From Promineifilum sp019695075 (GTDB taxonomy: Bacteria > Chloroflexota > Anaerolineae > Promineifilales > Promineifilaceae): a DNA stretch of 64,000 bases. Below the pieces are notes generated by a model. It saw nothing but the letters and a program-made list of their open reading frames with translations. It did not search any database and was not told where the DNA came from. Each line of letters opens with the position of its first letter. Within the stretch, counting starts at the first letter, position 1. Positions 8,181 to 17,228 of the stretch are shown one piece after another. The stretch lies in the NCBI GenBank assembly GCA_026129185.1, contig JAHCIO010000005.1, positions 62,001 to 126,000 of the forward strand, given 5' to 3'. The position numbers were made by a program, and so were the translations under genes.

Positions 8181-11100
8181 CTACATGTAATAGACGAGTG
8201 TTGACTTGATCGCCTGGCGCAGGTTGTCCTCGTTGCTGCGGTTGGGCTTGCGGTCGCCGTACTTCAGCATCAGCGAGCGCGGCTGGTCGCGCACCTGGTC
8301 GGCGGGCACGACGGGGTCAAGGATCAGGTAGTCGTCGCCGGCCGGCGTGCGCTTGACGAGGATGACCCAGTGCTGCTCGATGTTGGAGTTATAGAGGCCG
8401 TCATTGGGCCGCGTGTCCACCTGGGCCAGGACGATGGCCCCGGCGGCCAGGTTACGGTCGATGCGCGCCAGTGGATCTTCGCCCGTCCACGTCGTCGCGT
8501 CGAGGGCCGGGCTTTCGTAGGAGCGCAGATTGGCCCCCTGTCGCAGCCCGGTCAGCACGTAGGTCGGGCCGATGAACTGCACGTTGGCGCCGCGGAAGCC
8601 GTTGTCGCCCTGGGCCTTTAGCTTGTCGTTCAACTCCAGCGGGGTCAGGCGCAGACCGTAGGCGCTCATGGCCATAGCCATGCAGGTCATCAGACAGCCC
8701 CACGACTCGATGCGCTGCTGGCCGTTGCCGACAGCCGCCTTGGCCCAGCGCGCGTCGAGTTGCGAGTACCACGCCGACGGGTCATTCACCAGGCGGCTGA
8801 GCGCCGTGCCACCCGACAACGGCCCATCGACCGCGACCGCGCTGACCGTGACCGCACCGGGTGCGGCCACACCTGGTGTGGTCGTGATCTTGGCCCAGAT
8901 CGGGTCGCCGAAGAATGCGCCGCGGTCGTCCTGCATGCGCCACAGGCTGCTATAGGCCGTCGTCTTGCCGTTGATGGCCGCGGGCGCGGTCATGGGCACG
9001 GACAGGATGACCTCGTCGCCCGGCTGGGCGTCGGGGACGACGTGGGCGGTCACGCCGCGGGCCATCTGCACGTCCCCCTGGGCAAACACCAGCCGGAAGC
9101 CGCTGCCCCAGTTGCGCTCGCCGCTGTTGCGCACGACCCACTGCTTGTGGAAGTCGGCGCCGGTGACGTAGGGCGTGCCGTCGGGCACGGTCTGGTCGCG
9201 CAGGAAGGTCATGCCCGTGCGGCGGGCGTTGGGCGGCGGCGGCGCGGCGACGACGGTGATCTCGGCGTAGAGGTGGCCGAAGGCCGCGCCGTCGGCGTCG
9301 CGCAGTTGCCAGCGGCTGCGGTAGGCCCGGCCGAACTGCGTTGGCGCGGTCAGGTTCAGGCTGATCTCCGTCTCCCCGCCCGGCGGCACGGGGAAGGGCG
9401 CGGCCACGGCGGCCAGGGCGACATCGGTCTGCGCCGTCATCGGGTCGCTGTTGGCCCCGTCGGGCACGTAGGCCAGCCGGAAGCCGTCGCCCCAGGTTGT
9501 CGCGCCGCTGTTGCGGAAGCGCCAGCGGTTGGTGAAGGCCGTCCCGGCGGGCACGGCGACGTGGTTGGCCAGGGTGGTATTGAAGGACAGAAAGTCCGCC
9601 TTGGACTGATCCAGCGCCTCCAGGCCGGACTCGGCCAGGTCTTCCAGCCCCTCGGGGATTTCCTTGCCGCGGGCGATCATGTACCGGAAGACGTCGAAAA
9701 TGGCGCTCTTGGGCTGCCCGTCGGCCGTCAGGATGCCGGAATTGCGCATCCGGTCCGTCCAGGCGAACCAGATGAGCACCGGCACGACGTCGGCGTACTG
9801 ATCGACCAACTCATCGACGAACTCGCGCATGTAGTCGGCGATGTCGCGGTAGTGCTCCGGGCCGATGACGCTGTCGCTGGCCGCGCCCACCTCGGTGATC
9901 CAGATGGGCAGGCCGGGGAAAGCCTTATGGAAGCGGTCGAGCGAGTCGCTGAGCTTGCCGATGGAGCCGTAGTTGAAGATGATCTTGTGGACGTAGCGGC
10001 CGTAGGGGTGGACGGCCAGGGCGTCAACCGGCAGCCGGCCGCCCAGCCGGGTCTGCACCGCGCGGGTATAGGCGATGGCCTTCTCCGGGCCGGTGTTCAG
10101 CCCGCCGAAGATGACAAGCGCGCCGGGGTGGTTGCGGCGGATGGCCTCCTGCGCCCGGTCGAGGATGAGGGCGTAGTGCTCGGCGGGGATGCCGATGGCC
10201 GAATGGTTGTCCGGGCCGCTGTCCTGCTCATTGAAGATCTGGTAGGCCACGCAGTCGCCGAACTCGGAGCAGGCCGCGGCCACCCGGCCGCAGGCTTTGG
10301 CGAACGTCTCGGCGTATTGCTCCCAGCCGCCATTCTGCCACGGCGCGTTGCCCCACTCGGTGTCCTGGTGCAAGATGACCAGCGAGCGGATGCCGGCGGC
10401 GGCGTAGGTCTGAATCCAGGCCCGGTAGCGGCGCTGGTAGGCCTCCTCCGGGCTAAGGTTGAGGCGCGAGGCGAAGAAGACGAAGCGCACCCAGCTTAGC
10501 CCGCCCAGCCGCTCCACGTCCAGGCCATGCACCTCCGGGTTGACGTTCATGCCGAACTGCACCCGGCCGCCCACCGGCTTGGGCCGCGGCCGCTGCGTGT
10601 CGTCGGGCCGGCCGACCACGCCGATGCGCAGCCAGCGCACGCCGCCGAAGGCCTCGCCCGTGGCGCTCTCCAACTGCCAGTGGAAGCTGTAGGCCCCCGG
10701 CGCGGTTGGCGCGACCAGGTCGAGGCGGATGGCGACCGTCTCGCCCGGGGCGACGCGCTCCCGGCCGCTGACCTGGCGCAGGGTGGCGACCGGCTTGGCC
10801 CCCATCGGGTCGCGCACGGTGTCGGCCGTGCCGTCCACGGGCCGGTCGAGGTAGGTCACGCGAAAGTCGCCGTCCCAGGCGCGGCTGCCGGTGTTGCGCA
10901 GCGTCCATGTACCGCTGAATTCCTGCCCCGGCTGGAGGTTGTTGAAGTCGCCGGCGGTGTTGGTGAAGCTGACGACCTCATAGCGCAGCGTGCCCGCCTC
11001 GGCGACGGCGACGACCACGGCCCGCAGCCAGCGGATGGGGCCGAAGCGCCGGCCGTCGGGCGCGGCCAATTGCCAGTTGGTGGCGTAGGTTCCCGGTGCG

Positions 11101-12509
11101 GCCGGCGCGTGAAAGGTCAGCGTCAGGGCGACCGTCTCGCCCGGCCTCACCGGCGGCGCGCCCAACTCGGCCAGGGTGTAGCTGGCCGCCGCGCCCAGCG
11201 TCGAGCGGGCGTTGTTGACCGTCTCGGGGTGGGGTGTGTCGGCGTAGACCAGCCGGTAATCGCCGCCCCAGGTGCTCTGGCCGCTGTTGCGGAACGTCCA
11301 CGTGGCCCGGAAGGGCGCGCCGGCCGGGACGCGGTTCATGTCCGTGTCGGATGCAAAGCCGGCCGTCTCGGCGGCGTTCGGGTTGGTCAACTCCGCCGGG
11401 GCCGCGGCGGCCCCCAGGTTCACCTGGGCCACCGGCGTGGCGGGTTGCGGGCTATCGGTCATGGTTTCATCTTCCTTGTTCTGTTCAGACGTGATGTAAT
11501 TCAGGACGCGCTCCTCGACGCCCGTCCCGGCGATGTCCCACTTGGCCCAGATGCCGACGGAGCCGACGGTGAAAATCATCGCTCCGCGAACGAAGGCGTC
11601 CTGGCGGATGTGGTGGTCATACCAGGTGAGCATGTCGGCGTAGGTCGCCTCCGGGTCGTGGCCGGCCCCGCTCCAGAAGCCGCGGTGCTCCTGCCACGTG
11701 CCGACGCTGCCGCCGGCCGGCGTGACCGTCTCGACGCTGTCGCAGCCCAGTTCGGTGATGAGCAGCGGCACGCCGGCCAGGCCGGCCGGGCGTAGATAGG
11801 TGTCGTAGATGAGCCGGTAGCGCAGGGCGACGTAGCCGTAGGGGTAGCGCTCGTCCGGTTGGCCGGCGGCGTCGCGGCGGCCGTGCCAGCGGCGCGTCAG
11901 CCGGCGCTGGCCGTCGATCTGCTTCCAGCCCACGCCGAGGTCGGCCTCGTAGCCCATGTACTCGTGCAGCGCCAGGTAGTGGCCGTGGTCGCTGGCGTGG
12001 CGGATGGCCGGCAGCAGGTGGGGCCAGACGTCGGCCGGATCGCCGGGGCGCACGTCGGGCGTGCCCACGGCGAAGCAGAAATTGGCCCGGCGGCGGCCGA
12101 TGGACTCGTACAGGCGCATCATCTCAATGCAGTAGTCGCTGTACCAGCGCGCCTCGTCGGGGTTGTCGGGCACGACCTCGTTATCGTCCTCCCACACGTC
12201 AATGCGCGGGTTGACCAGGTAGCGATCGACGCGCGGCTTGTTGCCGCCGACGAAGATCTCCCGCTGGACGTTGAAGCGGTGGGCGGCGACGGTCGCCGGC
12301 GTCCCCCCGCCGTTCATGTACGCCTTCCAGTCGGTCAGGTTGAGGCTGTCCTCGCGCTGGTCGAGCTTGCCGACGACCAACGGGCCGGCCGGTATCTGGC
12401 CGCTGGCCCCCAGGCTCGACGGGTCGAACTTGAACACGCGCGCGCCGGCCTGGAGCCAGCGCGGCAGTCCGGGTGTGCCGATGAAATGAGGCCCTAGTTT
12501 GCTGGGCAT
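8181..12509 (-). CDS. Giant modular protein: two glycosidase-like barrels, four NBR1-like Ig domains, C39-like protease
   Basis: 1442 residues. Order: TIM-barrel-like domain (about 1-345; HEYMG at 182-186 and ITELG at 251-255 as candidate acid/base and nucleophile Glu); two Ig-like domains of the NBR1 type (about 375-500 and 508-633; each has an N-x-G-x-x-x-W-x-x-x-F/Y-R motif); a second GH5/GH39-like barrel (about 650-935; FNEQ with Glu761, ITEVG with Glu873); two more NBR1-like domains (970-1088, 1100-1210); and a C39-like cysteine protease domain (about 1240-1442; WGC Cys1272, QHW His1381, LDP Asp1398). No signal peptide or membrane helix is visible. The start follows AGGAGGT. Probably cell-surface or extracellular glycan/peptide work; substrates unknown. 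Confidence 0.8.
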   Translation of the reverse strand: MPSKLGPHFIGTPGLPRWLQAGARVFKFDPSSLGASGQIPAGPLVVGKLDQREDSLNLTDWKAYMNGGGTPATVAAHRFNVQREIFVGGNKPRVDRYLVNPRIDVWEDDNEVVPDNPDEARWYSDYCIEMMRLYESIGRRRANFCFAVGTPDVRPGDPADVWPHLLPAIRHASDHGHYLALHEYMGYEADLGVGWKQIDGQRRLTRRWHGRRDAAGQPDERYPYGYVALRYRLIYDTYLRPAGLAGVPLLITELGCDSVETVTPAGGSVGTWQEHRGFWSGAGHDPEATYADMLTWYDHHIRQDAFVRGAMIFTVGSVGIWAKWDIAGTGVEERVLNYITSEQNKEDETMTDSPQPATPVAQVNLGAAAAPAELTNPNAAETAGFASDTDMNRVPAGAPFRATWTFRNSGQSTWGGDYRLVYADTPHPETVNNARSTLGAAASYTLAELGAPPVRPGETVALTLTFHAPAAPGTYATNWQLAAPDGRRFGPIRWLRAVVVAVAEAGTLRYEVVSFTNTAGDFNNLQPGQEFSGTWTLRNTGSRAWDGDFRVTYLDRPVDGTADTVRDPMGAKPVATLRQVSGRERVAPGETVAIRLDLVAPTAPGAYSFHWQLESATGEAFGGVRWLRIGVVGRPDDTQRPRPKPVGGRVQFGMNVNPEVHGLDVERLGGLSWVRFVFFASRLNLSPEEAYQRRYRAWIQTYAAAGIRSLVILHQDTEWGNAPWQNGGWEQYAETFAKACGRVAAACSEFGDCVAYQIFNEQDSGPDNHSAIGIPAEHYALILDRAQEAIRRNHPGALVIFGGLNTGPEKAIAYTRAVQTRLGGRLPVDALAVHPYGRYVHKIIFNYGSIGKLSDSLDRFHKAFPGLPIWITEVGAASDSVIGPEHYRDIADYMREFVDELVDQYADVVPVLIWFAWTDRMRNSGILTADGQPKSAIFDVFRYMIARGKEIPEGLEDLAESGLEALDQSKADFLSFNTTLANHVAVPAGTAFTNRWRFRNSGATTWGDGFRLAYVPDGANSDPMTAQTDVALAAVAAPFPVPPGGETEISLNLTAPTQFGRAYRSRWQLRDADGAAFGHLYAEITVVAAPPPPNARRTGMTFLRDQTVPDGTPYVTGADFHKQWVVRNSGERNWGSGFRLVFAQGDVQMARGVTAHVVPDAQPGDEVILSVPMTAPAAINGKTTAYSSLWRMQDDRGAFFGDPIWAKITTTPGVAAPGAVTVSAVAVDGPLSGGTALSRLVNDPSAWYSQLDARWAKAAVGNGQQRIESWGCLMTCMAMAMSAYGLRLTPLELNDKLKAQGDNGFRGANVQFIGPTYVLTGLRQGANLRSYESPALDATTWTGEDPLARIDRNLAAGAIVLAQVDTRPNDGLYNSNIEQHWVILVKRTPAGDDYLILDPVVPADQVRDQPRSLMLKYGDRKPNRSNEDNLRQAIKSTLVYYM

Positions 12510-12575
12510 GACCGCACCTCCTGTACCTGCTCAATTGGTGCTACGTTGGCTGGGTCACAGAGAGACAATGGGGGA

Positions 12576-12605
12576 ATTCTAAAAGAAATGGCGGGCGCGT
12601 GTCAA
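12576..12605 (-). promoter_or_regulatory. Promoter of the 1442-residue protein gene
   Basis: Minus strand TTGACA (12600-12605), 18-base spacer, TAGAAT (12576-12581). The resulting leader is about 60 bases and ends in AGGAGGT seven bases before the ATG, one of the few strong ribosome binding sites in this window. Confidence 0.65.
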
Positions 12606-12638
12606 TGCAATTTGTCCGACGAGCAGACTATGCCAGTT

Positions 12639-12666
12639 TTGAGTCATGGGGCCTCTCGGCTATAAT
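12639..12666 (+). promoter_or_regulatory. Promoter of the MBL-fold gene
   Basis: TTGAGT (12639-12644), 16-base spacer, TATAAT (12661-12666), then a short leader with GAGGAG at 12682-12687. Confidence 0.65.
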
Positions 12667-12697
12667 ACCCGCTGATTCTTTGAGGAGCATCACCCGC

Positions 12698-13345
12698 ATG
12701 GAAATCACCTGGTATGGTCTGAGTTGCTTCCGCATCACCGAGCGCAAGCTGGCCACAATCGTCACTGACCCGTTCGCGCCGGCCGTGGGCTTGGGCGAAC
12801 TGAAGTTGCGCGCCGACATCGTTACCATCAGCCACGACGCCCCCGGCCACAACTACCCCGCCGCTGTCACCGGCGTCGAGCACTGCCTGACCGGCCCCGG
12901 CGAGTATGAGATCGGCGGCGTCTTCGTCACCGGCATCGCTACGCCGAGCAAGACGGGCAAGTTCAACAACATCGTCTATCTATACAACTACAATGGCCTG
13001 ACTGTCGCCCACCTGGGCGATATCGGCGACGTGCCCTCGCAGAAGCAGATCGAAGACCTGGAGTTGGTCAACGTCTTGCTCGTCCCCGTGGGCGCGGGCA
13101 GCAGCCTCAACGCGGCGCGCGCGGCCGAGCTGGTCTCCATGCTGGAGCCGAACATCGTCGTGCCGATGCACTATCAGGTGCCCGGCCTGACGATGTCATT
13201 GGAGCCGCTGGAGAAGTTCCTGAAGGAGATGGGCGTCACCGAGGCCAAGAGCGAGGCCAGCCTGAAGCTCGGCGGGGTCGATGGCCTGCCCCAGGAGACG
13301 GAAGTCATCACCCTGGCCCACAAGGAGCAAATCCCGGCGGGGTAG
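12698..13345 (+). CDS. MBL-fold (UlaG-like) metallohydrolase homologue
   Basis: 215 residues beginning MEITWYGLSCFRITERK, typical of the short UlaG-like branch of the metallo-beta-lactamase fold. The start at 12698 is fixed by the upstream promoter and GAGGAG; an upstream in-frame start would precede the promoter. Where relatives carry H-x-H-x-D-H this protein reads S-H-D-A-P-G-H-N, so the second His and the Asp of the motif appear replaced. Later elements (HLGDIGD, VPMHYQVPG) are kept. It may bind one metal or be non-catalytic. The 100-residue gene 25 bases downstream is probably co-transcribed. Confidence 0.8.
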   Translation: MEITWYGLSCFRITERKLATIVTDPFAPAVGLGELKLRADIVTISHDAPGHNYPAAVTGVEHCLTGPGEYEIGGVFVTGIATPSKTGKFNNIVYLYNYNGLTVAHLGDIGDVPSQKQIEDLELVNVLLVPVGAGSSLNAARAAELVSMLEPNIVVPMHYQVPGLTMSLEPLEKFLKEMGVTEAKSEASLKLGGVDGLPQETEVITLAHKEQIPAG

Positions 13346-13370
13346 CCCTATCGCCGGCGGGGAGAACATC

Positions 13371-13673
13371 ATGACCGCGAAGCTCATCATGCGCTGGAAC
13401 GTTCGCCACGAGATGGAGTCGGAATATTTCGAGTTCCTGGTGCATGAACTCATCCCGTCCATGAACAAGTTGGGCATCGGCGACATTCAAGTGTGGTACA
13501 CCGCCTACGGCTCCTGCGAGCAGAAGATGGCCGAAGGGGTCATGGACTCCACCGATGACATGCTGCGCATCATGCACACCGAGGAGTGGGGGCAGCTGAC
13601 GGAGAAGCTACGGGGGTTCGTGCAGGACTACAGCCAGAAGGTCATCGCCGGCACGCGCGGCTTTCAGATTTAG
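13371..13673 (+). CDS. Conserved hypothetical protein, 100 residues
   Basis: Starts MTAKLIMRWNVRHEMESEYF; the ATG follows GGGGAGAA by five bases. The pattern (short beta strand, helix, IGDIQVWYTAYG strand, helix ending in EEWGQLTEKLRGFV, then YSQKVIAGTRGFQI) looks like a single ferredoxin-like alpha/beta domain of the dimeric alpha-beta barrel type. I do not recognise a specific family and see no catalytic motif. It shares an operon with the MBL-fold gene and converges on the FmdB gene eight bases away. Confidence 0.6.
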   Translation: MTAKLIMRWNVRHEMESEYFEFLVHELIPSMNKLGIGDIQVWYTAYGSCEQKMAEGVMDSTDDMLRIMHTEEWGQLTEKLRGFVQDYSQKVIAGTRGFQI

Positions 13674-13681
13674 GCGGAGGC

Positions 13682-13978
13682 TTACTCAGTCGGGGCGGCC
13701 GGCGTGCTGGGTGTCGAAGCGCTGCCGGACGACGACTCGGCCGCGCCGCCTTCCTTGGCGTCCTTGTTCTTGGGCTTGCTGCCCTTGCCGTTGACGCTGC
13801 TGGTGCGGTTGTCGGTCACGTAGAAGCCGCTGCCCTTGAAGACCACGCCCACAGAACTGACCACGCGACGCACCGGCCCGCCGCACACCGGACACTCGGT
13901 CAGCGGGTCATCCACCATGCGCTGCCGCACCTGGAACTCGTGACCGTTCTCGTTGCATCGGTAAGTATACAATGGCAT
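13682..13978 (-). CDS. FmdB-family zinc-ribbon protein
   Basis: 98 residues. MPLYTYRCNENGHEFQ and ECPVCGGPVRRVVSSVG give the FmdB-type zinc ribbon (Cys8, then Cys29 and Cys32), followed by the family-typical VVFKGSGFYVTDNR. The last 40 residues are a low-complexity Ser/Pro/Lys/Gly tail. FmdB proteins are small presumed regulators of unknown target. It stands alone between the convergent 100-residue gene and the histidine kinase gene. Confidence 0.88.
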   Translation of the reverse strand: MPLYTYRCNENGHEFQVRQRMVDDPLTECPVCGGPVRRVVSSVGVVFKGSGFYVTDNRTSSVNGKGSKPKNKDAKEGGAAESSSGSASTPSTPAAPTE

Positions 13979-14086
13979 CTGTCGTAACCTCGGTCGCCTT
14001 CGGGCGCTCCTTGTCAGCCGGTGATTCTAGCTGCTGTCGCCCGTTCTGACAAACCACATTGGAGTATAGCCGGGGCGCGTTAGTTT

Positions 14087-15367
14087 CTAGTTAGCGCTGT
14101 CCGCGCGCGGCAGCAGGAAGCTGACTCGCGCGCCGCCCTCGGCCCGGTTCTCGGCCCAGATGCGCCCGCCGTGGGCCTGGACGATGCCGCGGGCGATGGC
14201 CAGGCCCAGCCCTGCGCCGCCCGTGGCCCGCGTGCGCGCCTCTTCGCCACGATAGAACTGCTCGAAGCCATAGGCCAGGTCGGCGGCGCTGAAGCCGGGG
14301 CCGCTGTCCTCGACGCGGAAAACCACGCCCTCGGCCGTCTCCCCGGCCGCCAGCGTCACTTGCCCGCCCGGCGGCGTGTGGCGCAGGGCGTTGCCGATGA
14401 GATTGCCCAGCACGCGCTCGATCTTGCCCGGCTGGACGGCGACGGCCGCGCCGGTCGTCGCCTCGCCGGCCAGGGCGACGCCGCGCCCCTCGGCCAGCGG
14501 CCGGAAGCGCTCCAGCGCGTCGGCCACGAGGTCGGCCGGGGCGTGGAGTGCCCGCGCCGCCGGCGGCCCGCCCGCGTCCAGTTGCGCCAGCTCGAACAGG
14601 TCATCCAGCAGGCCGTCGAGGGCGACGACATCGGCGCGCATGGCCGCCACGTAGCGCCGCACCTCGTCCGGGCCGGTCACAACGCCGTCGTGCAGGGCCT
14701 CGATGCGGACGCGGATGGCCGTCAGCGGCGTGCGCAGGTCGTGGGAAGTCCAGGCGATGAGGTTGCGCCGCAGCGTCTCGACTTCCTCGCGCCGGTCGGC
14801 GGCGGCCTGGAGCTGGCCGGCCATGGCGTTGAACGACGCCCCCAGGCGAGCGACCTCGTCGCGGCCGGTGATGGGCACGCGCGCGGCCGGGTCGCCGGCA
14901 GCCAGCCGGTCGGCCGCCGCGGCTGTCTGACGCAGCCCGTCGGCGACGCTGGCGGCGATGAATAGGCTGTAGGTGGTAGCGACGATGGCGGCGAAGAGCA
15001 GCAGCACGCCGCTGAGGGCCAGGTCGTGCTCGCTGAAGAACATCTGCCGCTGTAATAGCCAGACCGGCAGCAGCGTCACCAGCGCCGCCCACAGGTAGGT
15101 CAGCACCAGCGTGACCATCAGCGACGACGACCGCGCCCAGCCGCGGCGGTAGAACAGGTAGCCCAGCACGACGGCCAGACCGCCGGCCACGGCCAGCGTG
15201 GCCACGAGTTGCGCCAGGTCGGCCGGCCCCGGGGCCATGAGCGCGGCGAAGAGCGCCGTGGCCGCACCCAGCGCCAGCAGCATGCCCACGGCCAGAATGC
15301 GCCACGGCGCGCGGCCGAACCAGCCCGCCCAGCCCCGGCCGTCGGCCGCCCCTGCCCGCGCGCTCAT
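14087..15367 (-). CDS. Sensor histidine kinase
   Basis: 426 residues. Four membrane helices (about 28-150) with almost no extracytoplasmic loop, a HAMP domain (about 155-210), a HisKA helix with the H-box AWTSHDLRTPLTAIRVRIE, and an HATPase_c domain with N box (NLIGNALRHTPPGG), G1 (VEDSGPGF) and G2 (GGAGLGLAIARG). The lack of a sensory loop suggests a membrane-embedded or intracellular signal. The ATG overlaps the response-regulator stop as ATGA, so the pair is translationally coupled; upstream in-frame codons are shadow. Confidence 0.93.
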   Translation of the reverse strand: MSARAGAADGRGWAGWFGRAPWRILAVGMLLALGAATALFAALMAPGPADLAQLVATLAVAGGLAVVLGYLFYRRGWARSSSLMVTLVLTYLWAALVTLLPVWLLQRQMFFSEHDLALSGVLLLFAAIVATTYSLFIAASVADGLRQTAAAADRLAAGDPAARVPITGRDEVARLGASFNAMAGQLQAAADRREEVETLRRNLIAWTSHDLRTPLTAIRVRIEALHDGVVTGPDEVRRYVAAMRADVVALDGLLDDLFELAQLDAGGPPAARALHAPADLVADALERFRPLAEGRGVALAGEATTGAAVAVQPGKIERVLGNLIGNALRHTPPGGQVTLAAGETAEGVVFRVEDSGPGFSAADLAYGFEQFYRGEEARTRATGGAGLGLAIARGIVQAHGGRIWAENRAEGGARVSFLLPRADSAN

Positions 15368-16080
15368 TCCGCCCCCGGCTCGAACTTGTAGCCCACGCCC
15401 CAGACCGTTTGCAGCCAGGCCGGCTTGGCCGGGTCGCGCTCGATCTTCTCGCGCAGGCGGCGGATGTGGACGGTGACCGTGCCCGGATCGAGGTAGTCGG
15501 CGTAGCCCCAGACCTCTTCCAGCAGCTTGTCGCGGCGGAAGACCTGCCGCGGGTGGGCGGCCAGGAACCACAGCAGATTGAACTCCGTCGCCGTCAGTTC
15601 CACGGGCCGGCCGCGCACGATCACTTCGCGCGTCAGTGGATCGAGGCGCAGCGCGCCGTGGTCGATGGGCGCGTCGCCGCCCTCGGCCGGGCGGGCGACG
15701 CGGCGCAACACCGCCTTGACGCGCGATACCAGTTCGCCGGGCGAGAAGGGCTTGGTCACGTAGTCGTCGGCCCCCAGGTCGAGGCCGGCGATGCGGTCGC
15801 CCTCCTGCCCGCGCGCCGTCAGCAGGATGACGGGCACATCGGCGGCGGGGTTCTGCCGCAGGCGGCGCAGCAGGCTTAGCCCGTCGATGTGGGGCAGCAT
15901 GATGTCGAGGATGATCAGCGCCGGGCGCTCGGCCCCGATGGCCAACAGCGCCTCGGCTCCATCGCGGGCGGCGCGCACGCGGAAGCCCTCGCGTTGCAGG
16001 TAGAGCGACACGACCTCGACGACCGTGGCCTCGTCGTCAACGATGAGGATGTCGCCGTCGAAGCTGGGGCCGGTCGTCAC
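15364..16080 (-). CDS. OmpR-family response regulator
   Basis: 238 residues. The receiver domain (about 10-125) has the acidic pair in ILIVDDEA, phospho-acceptor ILDIMLPHIDG, Thr in ILLTARG and Lys in VTKPF. A winged-helix OmpR/PhoB DNA-binding domain (about 140-235) ends in VWGVGYKFEPG. I chose the GTG at 16080 because it overlaps the queA stop as GTGA and places the receiver at the N-terminus. It is downstream of queA and upstream of its kinase. Targets are unknown; no repeated operator was found in the operon itself. Confidence 0.92.
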   Translation of the reverse strand: MTTGPSFDGDILIVDDEATVVEVVSLYLQREGFRVRAARDGAEALLAIGAERPALIILDIMLPHIDGLSLLRRLRQNPAADVPVILLTARGQEGDRIAGLDLGADDYVTKPFSPGELVSRVKAVLRRVARPAEGGDAPIDHGALRLDPLTREVIVRGRPVELTATEFNLLWFLAAHPRQVFRRDKLLEEVWGYADYLDPGTVTVHIRRLREKIERDPAKPAWLQTVWGVGYKFEPGAE

Positions 16081-17228
16081 GGGGCCGGCTCCGGCGCGCC
16101 GGCGCGGTGGCGGCCGATGAACATGGCGTCGCCAAACGAGTAGAAGCGATAGCCCTCGGCCACGGCGGCGCGGTAGGCGGCCAGGACGGCCTCGCGACCG
16201 GCAAAGGCCGAGACCATCATCAGCAGGCTGGAGCGCGGCAGGTGGAAGTTGGTCAGCAGGGCCTCGACGGCGCGGAAGCGGTAGCCGGGGTAGATGTAGA
16301 GGTCGGTCGGCCCCTCGAAGGCGGCGACGGGCCGCCACGGGCAGACCGCGCTCGTCTCCCCGGCGGCGTCGCGGGCGCTGATGGTCTGCAAGCTGCCGGT
16401 GATACCCGCCGAGCGCAGGGCGGCCGTCTCCAGCACGCGCGCCGTCGTCGTGCCCACGGCGACGATGCGCCCGCCGGCCAGGTGGGCCTCGTTGATGCGC
16501 TGGGCCGTCTCCGGCGACAGGCGCGCCCACTCGCTATGGATGACGTGGTCGCCGACGGCTTCGACGCTGACCGGCTTGAACGTGTCCAGCCCGACGTGGA
16601 GCGTCACCGTGGCGAAGAGGACGCCGCGCGCGCGCAAGTCCAGCAGCATCTCCGGCGTGAAGTGGAGTCCGGCCGTCGGCGCGGCGGCCGAGCCGGTCGG
16701 TCGGGCGTAGATGGTCTGATAGCGCTCCGGGTCGTCGAGCGGGGCGTGGATGTAGGGCGGCAGCGGCGTGTAACCGAGGGCCTCAATCCACGTCTCCACC
16801 GGGGCGCTGAAGCGCAGCAGGCGTTGCGCCTCCGGGCCGCGGCCGACAACCGCGGCGGTAATGTCCGCCGGCTGCCCGGCATGGTCAAGCAGCGTCAGCG
16901 TCAATCCCTCGGCCACGCCCCGGCCGCCGGCGAGGGTCGCCCAGGCGTCGCCGCGCCGCTCCAGCAGCAGCAGCTCGACCCGGCCGCCGGTCGGCTTGCG
17001 GGCGAAGAGGCGGGCGGGCAGCACGCGCGTGTCATTGGCCACCAGGATGTCGCCGGGGCGCAGGAGGCCGGTCAGGTCGCGGAAACGGCGGTGGGCCATC
17101 GCGCCGCTGTCGCGGTCGAGCACCAGCAGCCGGCTGGCGTCGCGCGGCTCGACGGGTTGCTGAGCGATGAGCGCTTCCGGCAGCGCGTAGTCGTAATCGG
17201 CGACGCGATCCCCGGCGCTAGTGGGCAT
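16077..17228 (-). CDS. queA: S-adenosylmethionine:tRNA ribosyltransferase-isomerase
   Basis: 383 residues. QueA transfers and isomerises the ribosyl group of SAM onto preQ1 at tRNA position 34, giving epoxyqueuosine. Signatures are DYDYALPEALIAQQPVEPRD at the N-terminus, GDILVANDTRVLPARL, the PTAGLHFTPEML stretch, HVGLDTFKPV and YIYPGYRFRAVEALLTNFHLP. Length is normal. The ATG at 17228 lies 11 bases inside the upstream kinase-MazG gene, and the stop overlaps the response regulator start, so this tRNA-modification gene sits inside a coupled operon with a two-component system. Confidence 0.96.
   Translation of the reverse strand: MPTSAGDRVADYDYALPEALIAQQPVEPRDASRLLVLDRDSGAMAHRRFRDLTGLLRPGDILVANDTRVLPARLFARKPTGGRVELLLLERRGDAWATLAGGRGVAEGLTLTLLDHAGQPADITAAVVGRGPEAQRLLRFSAPVETWIEALGYTPLPPYIHAPLDDPERYQTIYARPTGSAAAPTAGLHFTPEMLLDLRARGVLFATVTLHVGLDTFKPVSVEAVGDHVIHSEWARLSPETAQRINEAHLAGGRIVAVGTTTARVLETAALRSAGITGSLQTISARDAAGETSAVCPWRPVAAFEGPTDLYIYPGYRFRAVEALLTNFHLPRSSLLMMVSAFAGREAVLAAYRAAVAEGYRFYSFGDAMFIGRHRAGAPEPAP

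Noticed and set aside
8760..10499. A 579-codon open frame opposite the 1442-residue protein gene
   Set aside because: Shadow frame; His/Gly/Ala-rich translation without motifs, while the opposite strand has clear domains and a ribosome binding site.
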